DNA of 30,407 nucleotides from Caryophanales bacterium UBA2253 (GCA_002347755.1 DDXT01000005.1:1-30407), one strand, 5' to 3'; positions 22,776 through 30,407 are shown, counted from the stretch's first letter. Program-made: numbers and translations. Notes: generated by a model not told the origin, from the letters alone.

Positions 22776-23756
22776 TTAGTCTAGTTGATCGGGACTGTTG
22801 TTGATTTTATAAAGGACAAACAAATAGAAGATTGAGAAAATAAAGATATAGGCGTTGAGGATGGCCGGATACAGCCAGGATACTCCGAAAGTAATGATCA
22901 GCGGGATGATGCTGGTCAAAGCCGCGATGTTGAAATATTCCCGGAAAGTTACCAATTTGCCGTTTCGTTTGAAAAACAGCCAGAAGATCACGACCATCAG
23001 CAGCGGGAAGATCACACAAATGAGCAAAGTATTGATGAACGCGGATGATTTGGCGTAAGCTGCCAACCCAACCAAGATCTGATCAACAATGTAAGTTCCC
23101 ATCAGGTACCCGTAAGTCTCGGGAGTGTCAATCGAAAGATTGAAATCCGGGATGTAGCCGTCGTAATATAAAGTCGTGGAAATGACGCTGAGGGCTTGAT
23201 CATTGTGGGTCATTTCCAGTTCGTCAATTCCCCGGGTTTGGGCTTGGTAATACATGTAAGTAGGGGTAAGGAGCACAAAATAATGTTCGACTTGCGTTTC
23301 ATACGGAAAGGAAGAATCATCAAAGTCGGTCAAGACGTCAAAAGCGGGTTCCGCTTCTTCAGCTTGGTAATCTACATAAAAATGGATCTTCCGGGTAACC
23401 GAAATCTCGGTTTCCCCAACCGTGCTTTCGTATTCAATGAGGGTCTCATAAACCGTTCCGGCGGTCATTCCCCCACAAGCGAGTTTTAAATCATCGCCGA
23501 CCGCGCATTCCAAATCATCAATTTCGGTGAAGATGTTGTTGTAGGCGGCATCGTCCGGGATCTCCTGAAGCGCCATGAAGTTGTATTCGGTCTTGTAAAC
23601 GGAGGTGCTTTTGGCAGCCTGAACCCCATATGGGAAAGCCAAAAGATACGAGGAGAGAATGAAGATGAACAGAGCGATCAAAACGGACATGTGACGGGCT
23701 TTGGCCATGTCTTTCGGGATGACCAGCATTTTTAAAATATTTACGATTTTTTGCAT
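22776..23756 (-). CDS. DUF1189-like membrane protein, paralog B
   Basis: This is the first of a tandem pair, also 326 aa, and collinear with its neighbour. Shared features are PKDMAKARHMS then a helix at about 23-42, the LQEIPDDAAYNN segment, Cys84 and Cys94 at matching positions, YET at 103-105, a long outside region, and FFKRNGKLVTFREYFNIAALTS followed by two more helices and INNSPDQL at the end. Equal length and paired cysteines mean duplication of one ancestral gene. AAGGATAGG lies ahead of the ATG; the promoter is at 23791-23819. No catalytic residues are recognisable; a sensing or envelope-stress role is only a guess. Confidence 0.82.
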   Translation of the reverse strand: MQKIVNILKMLVIPKDMAKARHMSVLIALFIFILSSYLLAFPYGVQAAKSTSVYKTEYNFMALQEIPDDAAYNNIFTEIDDLECAVGDDLKLACGGMTAGTVYETLIEYESTVGETEISVTRKIHFYVDYQAEEAEPAFDVLTDFDDSSFPYETQVEHYFVLLTPTYMYYQAQTRGIDELEMTHNDQALSVISTTLYYDGYIPDFNLSIDTPETYGYLMGTYIVDQILVGLAAYAKSSAFINTLLICVIFPLLMVVIFWLFFKRNGKLVTFREYFNIAALTSIIPLIITFGVSWLYPAILNAYIFIFSIFYLFVLYKINNSPDQLD

Positions 23757-23790
23757 TTTTTCCTATCCTTCTAGCAATTATAATACAATT

Positions 23791-23819
23791 ATTATAACAT
23801 ATAATTCCCTTTGGGGCAA
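23791..23819 (-). promoter_or_regulatory. Promoter of the DUF1189 pair
   Basis: TTGCCC (23814-23819), 17 bp, TATAAT (23791-23796) on the minus strand, with TGT just upstream of the -10 making it extended. The expected start is near 23784. It begins within 5 nt of the preceding gene's stop, and no terminator separates the two, so read-through from upstream is also possible. Confidence 0.72.
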
Positions 23820-23822
23820 CGG

Positions 23823-26800
23823 TTATTTTTTGGTAATTTGTTCAAAACTTAGCAGACTGTCACTTTTATAGCGAAGATTTTGGTAATCCGGATAATCATA
23901 GTTGGTTAGCAGTTCATAACCGAATAGTTTGCTTATGCCAAGCAGGAAAGACCGCGGGGCGCTTTCGATCGCTTCGTAAGCGAAGATTCCTTTAATTTTA
24001 TGGTTAAACAGGTTACTGATGTTGGCGCGAAGGAAAACCGGGTAATTGATCATGATCTGAAAGCCCAGAGACCGCAGAATGTTGACGATCTTTTCCAGAT
24101 AAGGCGAGAAATCATCAATGCAAACCACGACCCTTTGATAAAATTCGGTACCGTCTTTAAAGAAATTTTCCTTGATGAGTAAATCCAGAGTCTTCGATGA
24201 AGCGTGGACATAGAAAATTTTTTCAGCCGCATCTTTGATCTGCAAAAACAAAGATTTTAGGACCAGGATCTCGAAAGGAACCAAGACTTTTTCGCCAACG
24301 AATTCGGAAATTGTCTCTTTGGGGAGCAAACCCGGAACATTGTACTTAACTTCAAAGGCCGTTTCGGCCGGTTCTTTGCTAAGCAATGGCAAATAAAGAA
24401 GTTCGATCGAGTTGCGCCTAATTTGTTCCTTCAAACATTGCGTAATGGTGCTGCTCTTCAAATATTTCTTGAGGATCTCTTCGCTGAAAGGTTGGTAACG
24501 TTCCGGAGACTTCAGGGCCATTTCCGTAAAATGGACGATCTCTTCAACATTGTAACTATCGCGCGGGAAGCGGGCTAAACTGACTTTCGCTTCAAAATTG
24601 ATGTTATAATTCTGATACCGGACGCCTTGATCGGCTTTTCCGAGAATCATCCGAATCTTTTTGTCGATGACGCGCTGATCGGAGACCTCCAAATAGGAAA
24701 CGAAAGTTCCATCCGCGAAGCGATAAGTCTGATCGGAAAACTCCGTCCGAATGACGTCGTAGAAATAATTTATGGCTTGCGTGGCAATTTCGGGAGAATA
24801 ATCCTCCAATTTCAAGATTTGGAACCGGGCCAGAGCGAACCGATACTCTAAACTGTTGGTGGCTTTCTTTTTCATTTCCTGAAAAAGGACCGCGAATTGT
24901 TCTTCTCCCAGCCAAACGGTCTTCTGGGGAGCGATCTTGACGTATTCTTCGATTTTTCGAATCGTCCCAACAAAGAATTTGATCATTCCCTCTTTGGAAA
25001 TGTAAGGGTCCGCTTTTTCCTGGACATGAAGTTCTTTGTTATTGACCGAAATTCGATAATTGATGGAATAAGCTTCGCCGTCCGCAATCTTTTTTTCCGC
25101 TTTCTGAAAGACTGGCAAGTCCTCCGGATGAACCATGCTGGCAAAATCCGTCCGTAAAATCATGCGTTCGGAAAGTTTAAGGAAATTGACCAACTGCGCG
25201 GTGCAAATGAGACGGCTCTTGGCGGGATCCAAATAAAACATTCCTTCCTGTAGTCCGTCCATGGCAATCTGAAGAATATTCTTTTGACTGCGCAGATTCT
25301 CCTGGTAAAACAAACTGATCAGTTTGAATTCCAAAAGTTTGCAGGCAATTTTTAAAAGTGCCATGGCATCAACGTCGGCCAAAGCCAAATCATTGGCGGT
25401 AAAAACCGCGCAGGCAAAGATTTCTTTTTCGTATATCAGCGGAATGGCAATCAAAGATTGGACGTTTCCAACATAATATGGTTTATCAGTAATCAGGTTC
25501 TTGAGCGGAAGTTTGGAATCGCTCAGGTCCATCATGATCTCCTGATTTGAGGAAATGAGCATCTCAATGACGGTTCCGCTTAAGTCATTGTACGGGACTT
25601 CCCGTTCGTACAACCTTTGTTTTTTATATTCGTATGTGTTGACTTTATTGAAATTCTCAAAGAAATCGGGAAGGATCTCGAAATTGGCTTTGGAAAAGAT
25701 CACAAAAAGGGCTTCGCTGAAACCAACGATGCTTTCCAAATGTTTCGAAAACTCCATCAGGCATCCTCGCTCATTGTCACTCAAAAGGGCAATGTTGACG
25801 AGATTGATGGTTTTTTCGATTTTGGAGATTACGGCCCGAAGGCGGTTATTGATCTCCAGGTTTTTATCGTCTTCGTTTGATTCGTCGCTTAAGCTGCTTT
25901 CGCTTTTGGCAATTTGGTCTTCAATGGCCTCAAGCATGCCCAAAAGCGGTTTTAGAGGTTCCTTAAGGCCTTTCTCGCGAAGAATTTGAGCATTCAAGAG
26001 GTTTCGGTAATAGTCTTTCTTGAGATAGAAATCTTGGCTATCCTCAAGGCATTTTTGGTATTTGGCGCTGATTTTGATGACTTCATCGTAAAGTTCCATC
26101 ACAATTAAAAGATCCATGTACTCATTGAGATATCCCAAATAATCCTCGGTCAAGGTGGGAAGTTTTCCGAAAATGTCTGCGAAACTTTGTTTGGCCAACC
26201 GGTAATTCTTTTCCAAAACCAAAAGTTTCGCATTTAAGTATTCGCAGTAGGTTTTCCCTTCACGGTCTTTTAATTTTTCAACAAGTTTCATGCTTTCCGC
26301 CAGCGATTTTTTGGCTTCATCGATCAGGCCGTCATCAATGAAAAGTTTGGTCATATTGCTTAAGGTCAAAGCTTTCAGCGGCTCGTCCGGGTAGTTTTTA
26401 AGAATGGCTTTCAGATTCAGCAAGGCTTTGTCTTTTTGATTCAGTTCGGCGTAAATGTAAGCCATTTCCAGATACCAGCGGTTTACTTCGTCGACATTGT
26501 CCAAGTCCAGATAATTGCGCTTTAAAAAAGCATAACGATAAGCACTTTTGAAATTCTTTTTTTGGATGTAAATAAAAATGATCCGCTCCAAAAAAGAAAT
26601 ATAAACCTTTTGAAAAACGACGCTGTCAATGTAGTTGATCGATTTTAGGGCGATGGCCAGGGCGTCATCAAAAAGCCGCTCATTTATGTAGATGTCAATG
26701 ATCAATATGTCACACAGAAAAGCGTATTCGCGATTCATCTCCATCGTGCATTGTTTTTTTAAATCGACGATCTTCGAAAAATCCTGAAGCGTTAATTCCT

Positions 26801-26837
26801 GGGTCGTCAATTCTTTGTATTTATCTCTGATTTCCAT
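23823..26837 (-). CDS. Large TPR-GAF-PAS protein with degenerate GGDEF and EAL-like modules
   Basis: A 1004-aa soluble protein with no signal peptide or transmembrane helix. Residues about 1-310 are TPR-like helical repeats (e.g. EMAYIYAELNQKDKALLNLKAILKN, with 124-148 clearest). An acidic linker (311-330) and a helix lead to a GAF-like domain (about 355-510: LIAIPLIYEKEIFACAVFT). A PAS-like domain follows (about 523-630: GLQEGMFYLD, MVHPEDLPVF). Residues 660-790 resemble a GGDEF fold, but the active-site loop reads YRFADGTFVSYL instead of RxGGDEF; VSLARFPRDSYNVEEIVHFTEMAL matches the fold's end. Residues 795-985 resemble EAL, with FEVKYN where EAL should be. Cyclase or phosphodiesterase activity is therefore unlikely; ligand sensing or scaffolding is inferred. 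AAAGGG lies seven nt before the ATG. Confidence 0.85.
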   Translation of the reverse strand: MEIRDKYKELTTQELTLQDFSKIVDLKKQCTMEMNREYAFLCDILIIDIYINERLFDDALAIALKSINYIDSVVFQKVYISFLERIIFIYIQKKNFKSAYRYAFLKRNYLDLDNVDEVNRWYLEMAYIYAELNQKDKALLNLKAILKNYPDEPLKALTLSNMTKLFIDDGLIDEAKKSLAESMKLVEKLKDREGKTYCEYLNAKLLVLEKNYRLAKQSFADIFGKLPTLTEDYLGYLNEYMDLLIVMELYDEVIKISAKYQKCLEDSQDFYLKKDYYRNLLNAQILREKGLKEPLKPLLGMLEAIEDQIAKSESSLSDESNEDDKNLEINNRLRAVISKIEKTINLVNIALLSDNERGCLMEFSKHLESIVGFSEALFVIFSKANFEILPDFFENFNKVNTYEYKKQRLYEREVPYNDLSGTVIEMLISSNQEIMMDLSDSKLPLKNLITDKPYYVGNVQSLIAIPLIYEKEIFACAVFTANDLALADVDAMALLKIACKLLEFKLISLFYQENLRSQKNILQIAMDGLQEGMFYLDPAKSRLICTAQLVNFLKLSERMILRTDFASMVHPEDLPVFQKAEKKIADGEAYSINYRISVNNKELHVQEKADPYISKEGMIKFFVGTIRKIEEYVKIAPQKTVWLGEEQFAVLFQEMKKKATNSLEYRFALARFQILKLEDYSPEIATQAINYFYDVIRTEFSDQTYRFADGTFVSYLEVSDQRVIDKKIRMILGKADQGVRYQNYNINFEAKVSLARFPRDSYNVEEIVHFTEMALKSPERYQPFSEEILKKYLKSSTITQCLKEQIRRNSIELLYLPLLSKEPAETAFEVKYNVPGLLPKETISEFVGEKVLVPFEILVLKSLFLQIKDAAEKIFYVHASSKTLDLLIKENFFKDGTEFYQRVVVCIDDFSPYLEKIVNILRSLGFQIMINYPVFLRANISNLFNHKIKGIFAYEAIESAPRSFLLGISKLFGYELLTNYDYPDYQNLRYKSDSLLSFEQITKK

Positions 26838-26868
26838 AAATTAGCCCTTTCTGATCATTTCTACGACC

Positions 26869-26897
26869 ATTATATCATGAATTCCCCCGAAAGTTAA
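26869..26897 (-). promoter_or_regulatory. Promoter of the TPR-GAF-PAS gene
   Basis: On the minus strand TTAACT (26892-26897, four of six), 17 bp, then TATAAT (26869-26874) with TGA directly upstream as an extended -10. The expected start is near 26862, about 25 nt before the ATG at 26837. Confidence 0.75.
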
Positions 26898-26913
26898 CAA
26901 TAAAAAAGCCAAA

Positions 26914-26942
26914 GAAAAAAAGCGGTCCATTAAAACCGCTTT
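26914..26942 (-). terminator. Terminator of the apt-rel-dtd operon
   Basis: AAAGCGGT (26919-26926) and ACCGCTTT (26935-26942) form an 8-bp stem with an 8-nt loop; on the minus strand the stem ends in a run of seven T's. It begins 5 nt after the dtd stop and isolates the TPR-GAF-PAS gene's promoter from the stringent-response operon. Confidence 0.87.
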
Positions 26943-26946
26943 AAAA

Positions 26947-27384
26947 TTAAAATTCAATAATGATGGTCACCGGACCGTCATTGGTGAATTCCAGGTCCAT
27001 GTGGGCTCCGAAAACGCCTTCCTCGACCGGTATTCCCAAGCTTCGAAGTTGGGTTCCGAAAGCCAAATAAAGAGCTTTTGCGGCATCCGGCTGAAGGGCA
27101 TGGGTGAATGAAGGCCGGTTTCCTCCGGAAAGATCCGCATAGAGGGTAAACTGGGAAATCGATAAGATTCCGCCTTTCACATCACCAAGGCTTTTGTTCA
27201 TCTTCCCGTTTTCGTCTTCGAAAACCCGCAGATTGGCAATCTTCTTGACCATTTTCGGTAAAATCTCCGCCGTATCGCCGGTCTTAAAACCAACCAACAA
27301 CAAATAGCCAAAATCAATTTTTCCGGTCACTTGGTTCTCCACCGTACACTTGGCATACTTTACCCGCTGAAGGACGACTTTCAT
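26947..27384 (-). CDS. dtd: D-aminoacyl-tRNA deacylase
   Basis: This enzyme hydrolyses D-amino acids (and Gly mischarged on tRNA-Ala) from tRNA, a chirality proofreading step in translation. The 145-aa protein has family length with both active-site motifs: SQFTL at 77-81 and NDGPVT at 135-140, whose Gly137-Pro138 is the cis-proline selectivity element. The GNRPSFTHA block (88-96) is also typical. The start overlaps the rel stop by 4 nt (ATGA). The apt-rel-dtd order matches Bacillus. It is ended by the hairpin at 26914-26942. Confidence 0.96.
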   Translation of the reverse strand: MKVVLQRVKYAKCTVENQVTGKIDFGYLLLVGFKTGDTAEILPKMVKKIANLRVFEDENGKMNKSLGDVKGGILSISQFTLYADLSGGNRPSFTHALQPDAAKALYLAFGTQLRSLGIPVEEGVFGAHMDLEFTNDGPVTIIIEF

Positions 27385-29576
27385 TTGATCACTCTTTCGA
27401 CGGTATGAACATCAGTCACTTTATAAAGATTGACGATGGCGTTGTTCAGGGTGGCCAGATTCGGCACATCCAGTTTGACCTTCGTCCGCAAGTCCCCGTC
27501 TTTGTTTTTGGCCGAAGAGATTTGTTTGATGGTCACGGCCATGCCATTGAGTACATTGATGATCTCCGCCACAATGTTCCTTCGGTCAAAAGAAATGATG
27601 TTCAAATGAGTTTCATAGGCTTTTCGGATATACTCTTCATCCCAAAAAACTTCGATGAACCTTTCTTCTTCGGAATTGCGCGTATTATGACATTCCAAAC
27701 GGTGGACGATGATCCCATAGCCCTTGGAAACATAACCGATGATGTCGTCTCCGGAAATCGGATGGCAACAATTGGCCAATTTAATTTGCGCTTTCGGTAG
27801 GCCTTCCACGACCACCCCCCATTCGTTGACGCTGCGTGAAGGCTTTTTCTTGACTTCTTCGGTGTTGTATTGCCTGATGAGGGCTTCATCATCCATTTTC
27901 TCCATGCGGCCCGCCAAGCGATTGGCGGCCCCGCGGGCGGAAATGGCATTCTTTCCGATTTCGTAATAGAAATCCTCCAAATTGTTGACGCCGAATTTAT
28001 TGAAATGGAAGGCCACGGTTTTGTCATCAAGTTTCATGGCACCGATGTTTTCCGCTTTCAGGACTTTTTCAAACTCATCCTTGCCGCTTTCAACCATGGC
28101 ATCGCGTTTCAATCGATTCAAAACACCGATTATTTTATGTTTGGCATGGGATGTTTTAACAATTTTCAGCCAGGCTTCATTGGGGCCGTTGAATTGTTTG
28201 GAAGTTCGGATCTCCAAGACATCCCCGGTTTTCATCTTATAAGTAAGGGGAACGATTTTTCCGTTAACAATGGCCCCGACGGTATGATTCCCGACTTCGG
28301 TATGAATCCGGTAAGCAAAATCCAGTGGTGTTGCTCCGGTCGGGAAATCCAAAACATCGCCTTTTGGAGTGAAGACATAAACGTTCGCGGAGAAAATATC
28401 CTCGCGGATGGTTTCCAGCGGATCGTTGTCTTCGGATTCGCCGATCTCGGCGTAGGTTAGCAATTCTTTGTACCACTTGAGTTTGGCGGCGATTTCCAAT
28501 TGTTCATCTTCCGGATTGTAATTCTTGTTCTCTTCTTTATAAACCCAATGGGCCGCGATCCCGAATTCGGCGATCTCATCCATCTCGTAAGTCCGGATCT
28601 GAATTTCATAGATTTTCCCGTTCAAGCCGACGATGGTTGTATGCAAAGACTGATACAGATTCGGTTTCGGGGTGGCAATGTAATCTTTAAACCGTTTGGG
28701 AAGGGGAGTCCAATTGGCATGGACCAGGCCCAAGACATGATAACAATTTTCAATGTTGGGAACGATGACTCTCAGGGCCATCAAATCATAAATTTGATCG
28801 AATTCCAAGGCTTTGGCTTCCATTTTTTTACAGACGCTGTAAATGTTTTTGACCCGGCCTTTAATGTCATAACGTTCGATGTAATTTTGTTTTAAGATCT
28901 CTTCCAGTTGGATCTCCATTTGGTGAATGTCTTCTTCGCGAATCGATTTTTGTAAATTGACCTGCTCGAAAACTTGTTTGAACTTCTCCGGTTCCAAATA
29001 TTGGAAACTGGTGTCCTCCAATTCGGCTTTGATTCGGTACATGCCGAGACGATGGGCCAGCGGAGCATAAAGATCCATGGTTTCTTTGGCAATCTTGATT
29101 TGTTTTTCCGGCGGCTGAAATTCCAAGGTTCGCATGTTATGAACCCGGTCCAACAGTTTGACAATGACGACCCGAATGTCTTTGGCCATTGCTAGCAAAA
29201 TCTTCTGATGGGATTTGGCCAAAGCTTTCTCTTTGGTCATGTATTTGAGTTTGCTTATTTTGGTGACGCCGTCTACGATGTTGGCCACATCAATTCCAAA
29301 TTTTTCGATCAGCTGGTCCTTGGTGGTATCGGTGTCTTCCAGAAGGTCATGCAACAGGCCCGCAGCCACGGTTGTTGGAGAAACTTTTAACTCGGCCAAC
29401 ATGTAAGCTACTTCGAGAGGATGCTGAATGTACGGATCCAGGGATTTTCGGAATTGGCCTTCGTGTTTCGCTTTTGCAAACTCATAAGCATCGCGAATCA
29501 AAGTTATATTTTTGGGGTTTTTAAGATATTCCGACGCTTTCGCGATGATATCTTCAATGGTTTTCTTGGGTTCCAT
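27381..29576 (-). CDS. rel: Bifunctional (p)ppGpp synthetase/hydrolase Rel
   Basis: Rel makes and degrades the stringent-response alarmone (p)ppGpp, gated by stalled ribosomes. The 731-aa long-form protein carries, in order: an HD hydrolase domain with H52, HD at 76-77 and LLDRVHNMRT (141-150), so hydrolase is probably active; a synthetase domain with GRVKNIYSVCKKM (240-252), YDLMALRV (263-270) and PNLYQSLHTT (305-314); a TGS domain (about 397-458); a zinc-finger-like CCHP (603-606) with H625 and C629; and an ACT domain (657-731). Both active sites look intact, which distinguishes it from monofunctional RelA. AAAGGAGG is seven nt before the ATG, 39 nt after apt. Cotranscription with apt ties purine salvage to alarmone control. 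Confidence 0.97.
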   Translation of the reverse strand: MEPKKTIEDIIAKASEYLKNPKNITLIRDAYEFAKAKHEGQFRKSLDPYIQHPLEVAYMLAELKVSPTTVAAGLLHDLLEDTDTTKDQLIEKFGIDVANIVDGVTKISKLKYMTKEKALAKSHQKILLAMAKDIRVVIVKLLDRVHNMRTLEFQPPEKQIKIAKETMDLYAPLAHRLGMYRIKAELEDTSFQYLEPEKFKQVFEQVNLQKSIREEDIHQMEIQLEEILKQNYIERYDIKGRVKNIYSVCKKMEAKALEFDQIYDLMALRVIVPNIENCYHVLGLVHANWTPLPKRFKDYIATPKPNLYQSLHTTIVGLNGKIYEIQIRTYEMDEIAEFGIAAHWVYKEENKNYNPEDEQLEIAAKLKWYKELLTYAEIGESEDNDPLETIREDIFSANVYVFTPKGDVLDFPTGATPLDFAYRIHTEVGNHTVGAIVNGKIVPLTYKMKTGDVLEIRTSKQFNGPNEAWLKIVKTSHAKHKIIGVLNRLKRDAMVESGKDEFEKVLKAENIGAMKLDDKTVAFHFNKFGVNNLEDFYYEIGKNAISARGAANRLAGRMEKMDDEALIRQYNTEEVKKKPSRSVNEWGVVVEGLPKAQIKLANCCHPISGDDIIGYVSKGYGIIVHRLECHNTRNSEEERFIEVFWDEEYIRKAYETHLNIISFDRRNIVAEIINVLNGMAVTIKQISSAKNKDGDLRTKVKLDVPNLATLNNAIVNLYKVTDVHTVERVIK

Positions 29577-29615
29577 GATTCAACCTCCTTTCTAATAATG
29601 TTTTTGTTTGATTAT

Positions 29616-30128
29616 TTAGTAAGTGATCAACGTTTTTACGGTTTGTCCTTTTAAGGCCTCGCGCCCGTGCAGGTCTTTCAGCTCAATTAAAAAGCCGCAG
29701 CCGACCACAACCCCGCCCAAGCTTTCAACCAATTCAATGGTGGCTTTGACGGTTCCGCCGGTGGCCAGAAGATCATCAATGATGAGGACCTTTTGCCCAG
29801 GTAAAATGGCGTCTTTATGCATGCAAAGAGTATTTGATCCGTACTCAAGATCATAAGAAAGGGAAACCGTTTCCCGCGGAAGTTTGTTGGGTTTGCGCAC
29901 CGGAGCAAATCCGATTCCCAATTCGAAAGCAATCGGACATCCGAAAATGAATCCTCTTGATTCCGGGCCGACGATGATCTCGGCACCCTGAGCCTTCGCG
30001 AACTCTTTCAGTTCGTTGCAAGCGGTTTTGAAGGCGGTCCCGTTAGCCATCAATGGCGTTATGTCCCGAAATAAAATTCCTTTGACGGGAAAATCTTTAA
30101 TAGTGGCAATATACTTTTTGTAATCCAT
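29616..30128 (-). CDS. apt: Adenine phosphoribosyltransferase
   Basis: This enzyme converts adenine and PRPP to AMP in purine salvage. The start is the ATG at 30128, with AAGGAG six nt upstream, giving 170 aa as usual; the frame extends upstream but across the predicted transcription start. FRDITPLM (20-27), GPESRGFIFG (54-63), the flexible hood VRKPNKLP (77-84) and the PRPP-binding loop VLIIDDLLATGGT (114-126) are all present. It is the first gene of apt-rel-dtd. The recJ gene that precedes apt in Bacillus is not within the remaining 280 bases. Confidence 0.96.
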   Translation of the reverse strand: MDYKKYIATIKDFPVKGILFRDITPLMANGTAFKTACNELKEFAKAQGAEIIVGPESRGFIFGCPIAFELGIGFAPVRKPNKLPRETVSLSYDLEYGSNTLCMHKDAILPGQKVLIIDDLLATGGTVKATIELVESLGGVVVGCGFLIELKDLHGREALKGQTVKTLITY

Positions 30129-30150
30129 ATTTTTCTCCTTAATACCACTA

Positions 30151-30159
30151 ATTATATCA
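30151..30159 (-). promoter_or_regulatory. apt-rel-dtd promoter, extended -10
   Basis: On the minus strand TGATATAAT is a perfect extended -10 (hexamer 30151-30156). The -35 position is poor, but an A7-CTAC-T7 inverted repeat (30170-30187) covers the upstream region and might act as an UP-like element. The expected start is near 30144, 16 nt before the apt ATG. Confidence 0.7.
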
Positions 30160-30225
30160 AACAATCCGTAAAAAAACTACTTTTTTTCGGGTTATTTGTT
30201 TTTGCCTTGGGTTTTGGATTTCGCC

Positions 30226-30254
30226 TTTACTTATCATTTTGATTATGTTAAAAT
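30226..30254 (+). promoter_or_regulatory. Possible plus-strand promoter at the right edge
   Basis: TTTACT (30226-30231), 17 bp, TAAAAT (30249-30254) with TGT just upstream as an extended -10. Nothing with a ribosome site and a sustained reading frame follows before the window ends, so any target gene lies to the right. Confidence 0.45.
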
Positions 30255-30265
30255 TACTTGAAGGT

Positions 30266-30283
30266 GATTAACTATTATTAATC
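30266..30283. repeat. Inverted repeat next to the right-edge promoter
   Basis: GATTAA and TTAATC face each other across CTATTA (extendable to TGATTAA/TTAATCA), starting about 12 nt after the -10 at 30249-30254. Position at the expected start would suit an operator, but AT-rich repeats like this also occur by chance. Confidence 0.3.
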
Positions 30284-30318
30284 AAGAAGTATTTTTGCAT
30301 ACATGATAATGGTATGAC

Positions 30319-30351
30319 AAAAAACCCTCAAGATCTGAATTTTTTTAAGGG
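30319..30351 (-). terminator. Possible minus-strand terminator at the right edge
   Basis: On the minus strand CCCTTAA pairs with TTGAGGG (one G-U) across a 13-nt loop and is followed by TTTTTTG. It would end a minus-strand gene located right of the window, upstream of apt. The loop is long and the stem modest. Confidence 0.5.
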
Positions 30352-30407
30352 AGAATTGATGCGAAATTAAGTTTTCCAATAATTATCGCCGAATAATTAT
30401 TTTAGCA

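Noticed and set aside
30314..30370. 18-codon frame after the right-edge promoter
   Set aside because: No Shine-Dalgarno ahead of its ATG and it covers the terminator-like hairpin; too short to support without data.
1..30407. Mycoplasma-type code (UGA = Trp)
   Set aside because: TGA ends several genes exactly at tight or overlapping junctions (tcdA, dtd, dxs neighbours), and conserved Trp such as in WCGPC is TGG.
1..30407. CRISPR, prophage, IS element, toxin-antitoxin or defence system
   Set aside because: No spaced direct repeats, transposase, integrase or terminal repeats were seen; nearly all coding space is assigned to housekeeping genes.

Overview
This window reads as a compact chromosomal segment from a low-to-moderate GC, Gram-positive-type bacterium of the Bacillota / Mollicutes-related assemblage. 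I judge GC by eye to be in the low-to-mid 40s percent and did not count it. The evidence is the gene content: RNase HIII, MutS2, CvfB, a YlbL-type PDZ/Lon protease, a bifunctional long Rel, a hisS-aspS T-box, DUF1189 membrane proteins and AGGAGG-type ribosome binding sites. Several gene orders (nusB-xseA-xseB-ispA-dxs-recN, apt-rel-dtd, hisS-aspS-tcdA, lspA-ylyB/rluD, and rnhC divergent from mutS2) match Bacillus-type synteny with intervening genes lost. TGA acts as stop (several genes end in it within 4-nt ATGA overlaps) and Trp is TGG, so this is not a UGA=Trp mycoplasma. No phage, IS element, CRISPR array, tRNA or rRNA was seen.

Layout from left to right. At 27-56 a plus-strand terminator closes a gene outside the window. 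A minus-strand unit holds ntdp (DUF402) and ung. Next are mutS2 and thioredoxin on the minus strand, with rnhC divergent on the plus strand and ending in a bidirectional terminator. From 5048 to 12329 lie nine tightly packed minus-strand genes: hisS, aspS, tcdA, a small Cys-rich membrane protein, dCMP deaminase, the YlbL-like protease, an unknown membrane protein, lspA and a RluD-family pseudouridine synthase. They are led by a T-box riboswitch with its own promoter and terminator. dinB and cvfB (minus) follow. Two short plus-strand genes, a 67-aa one-helix membrane protein and a 58-aa winged-helix protein, sit between dinB and recN. The operon nusB-xseA-xseB-ispA-dxs-recN (minus) fills 15441-21654. 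Then come two tandem paralogous DUF1189-like membrane proteins and a 1004-aa TPR-GAF-PAS protein with apparently degenerate GGDEF and EAL modules. The window ends with the apt-rel-dtd stringent-response/purine-salvage operon and a gene-poor right edge.

Functional themes are DNA repair and recombination (ung, mutS2, rnhC, dinB, recN, xseAB), translation quality control (hisS, aspS, tcdA, rluD, dtd, and possibly mutS2), nucleotide metabolism and alarmones (dCMP deaminase, ntdp, apt, rel), isoprenoid synthesis (dxs, ispA) and envelope processing (lspA, YlbL). The least ordinary parts are the degenerate GGDEF/EAL protein beside the DUF1189 pair, the T-box with overlapping Asp/His codons ahead of a nine-gene unit, and a recurring extended -10 (TGnTATAAT) promoter style. 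I found no clearly new biological system; most of the window is conserved housekeeping.
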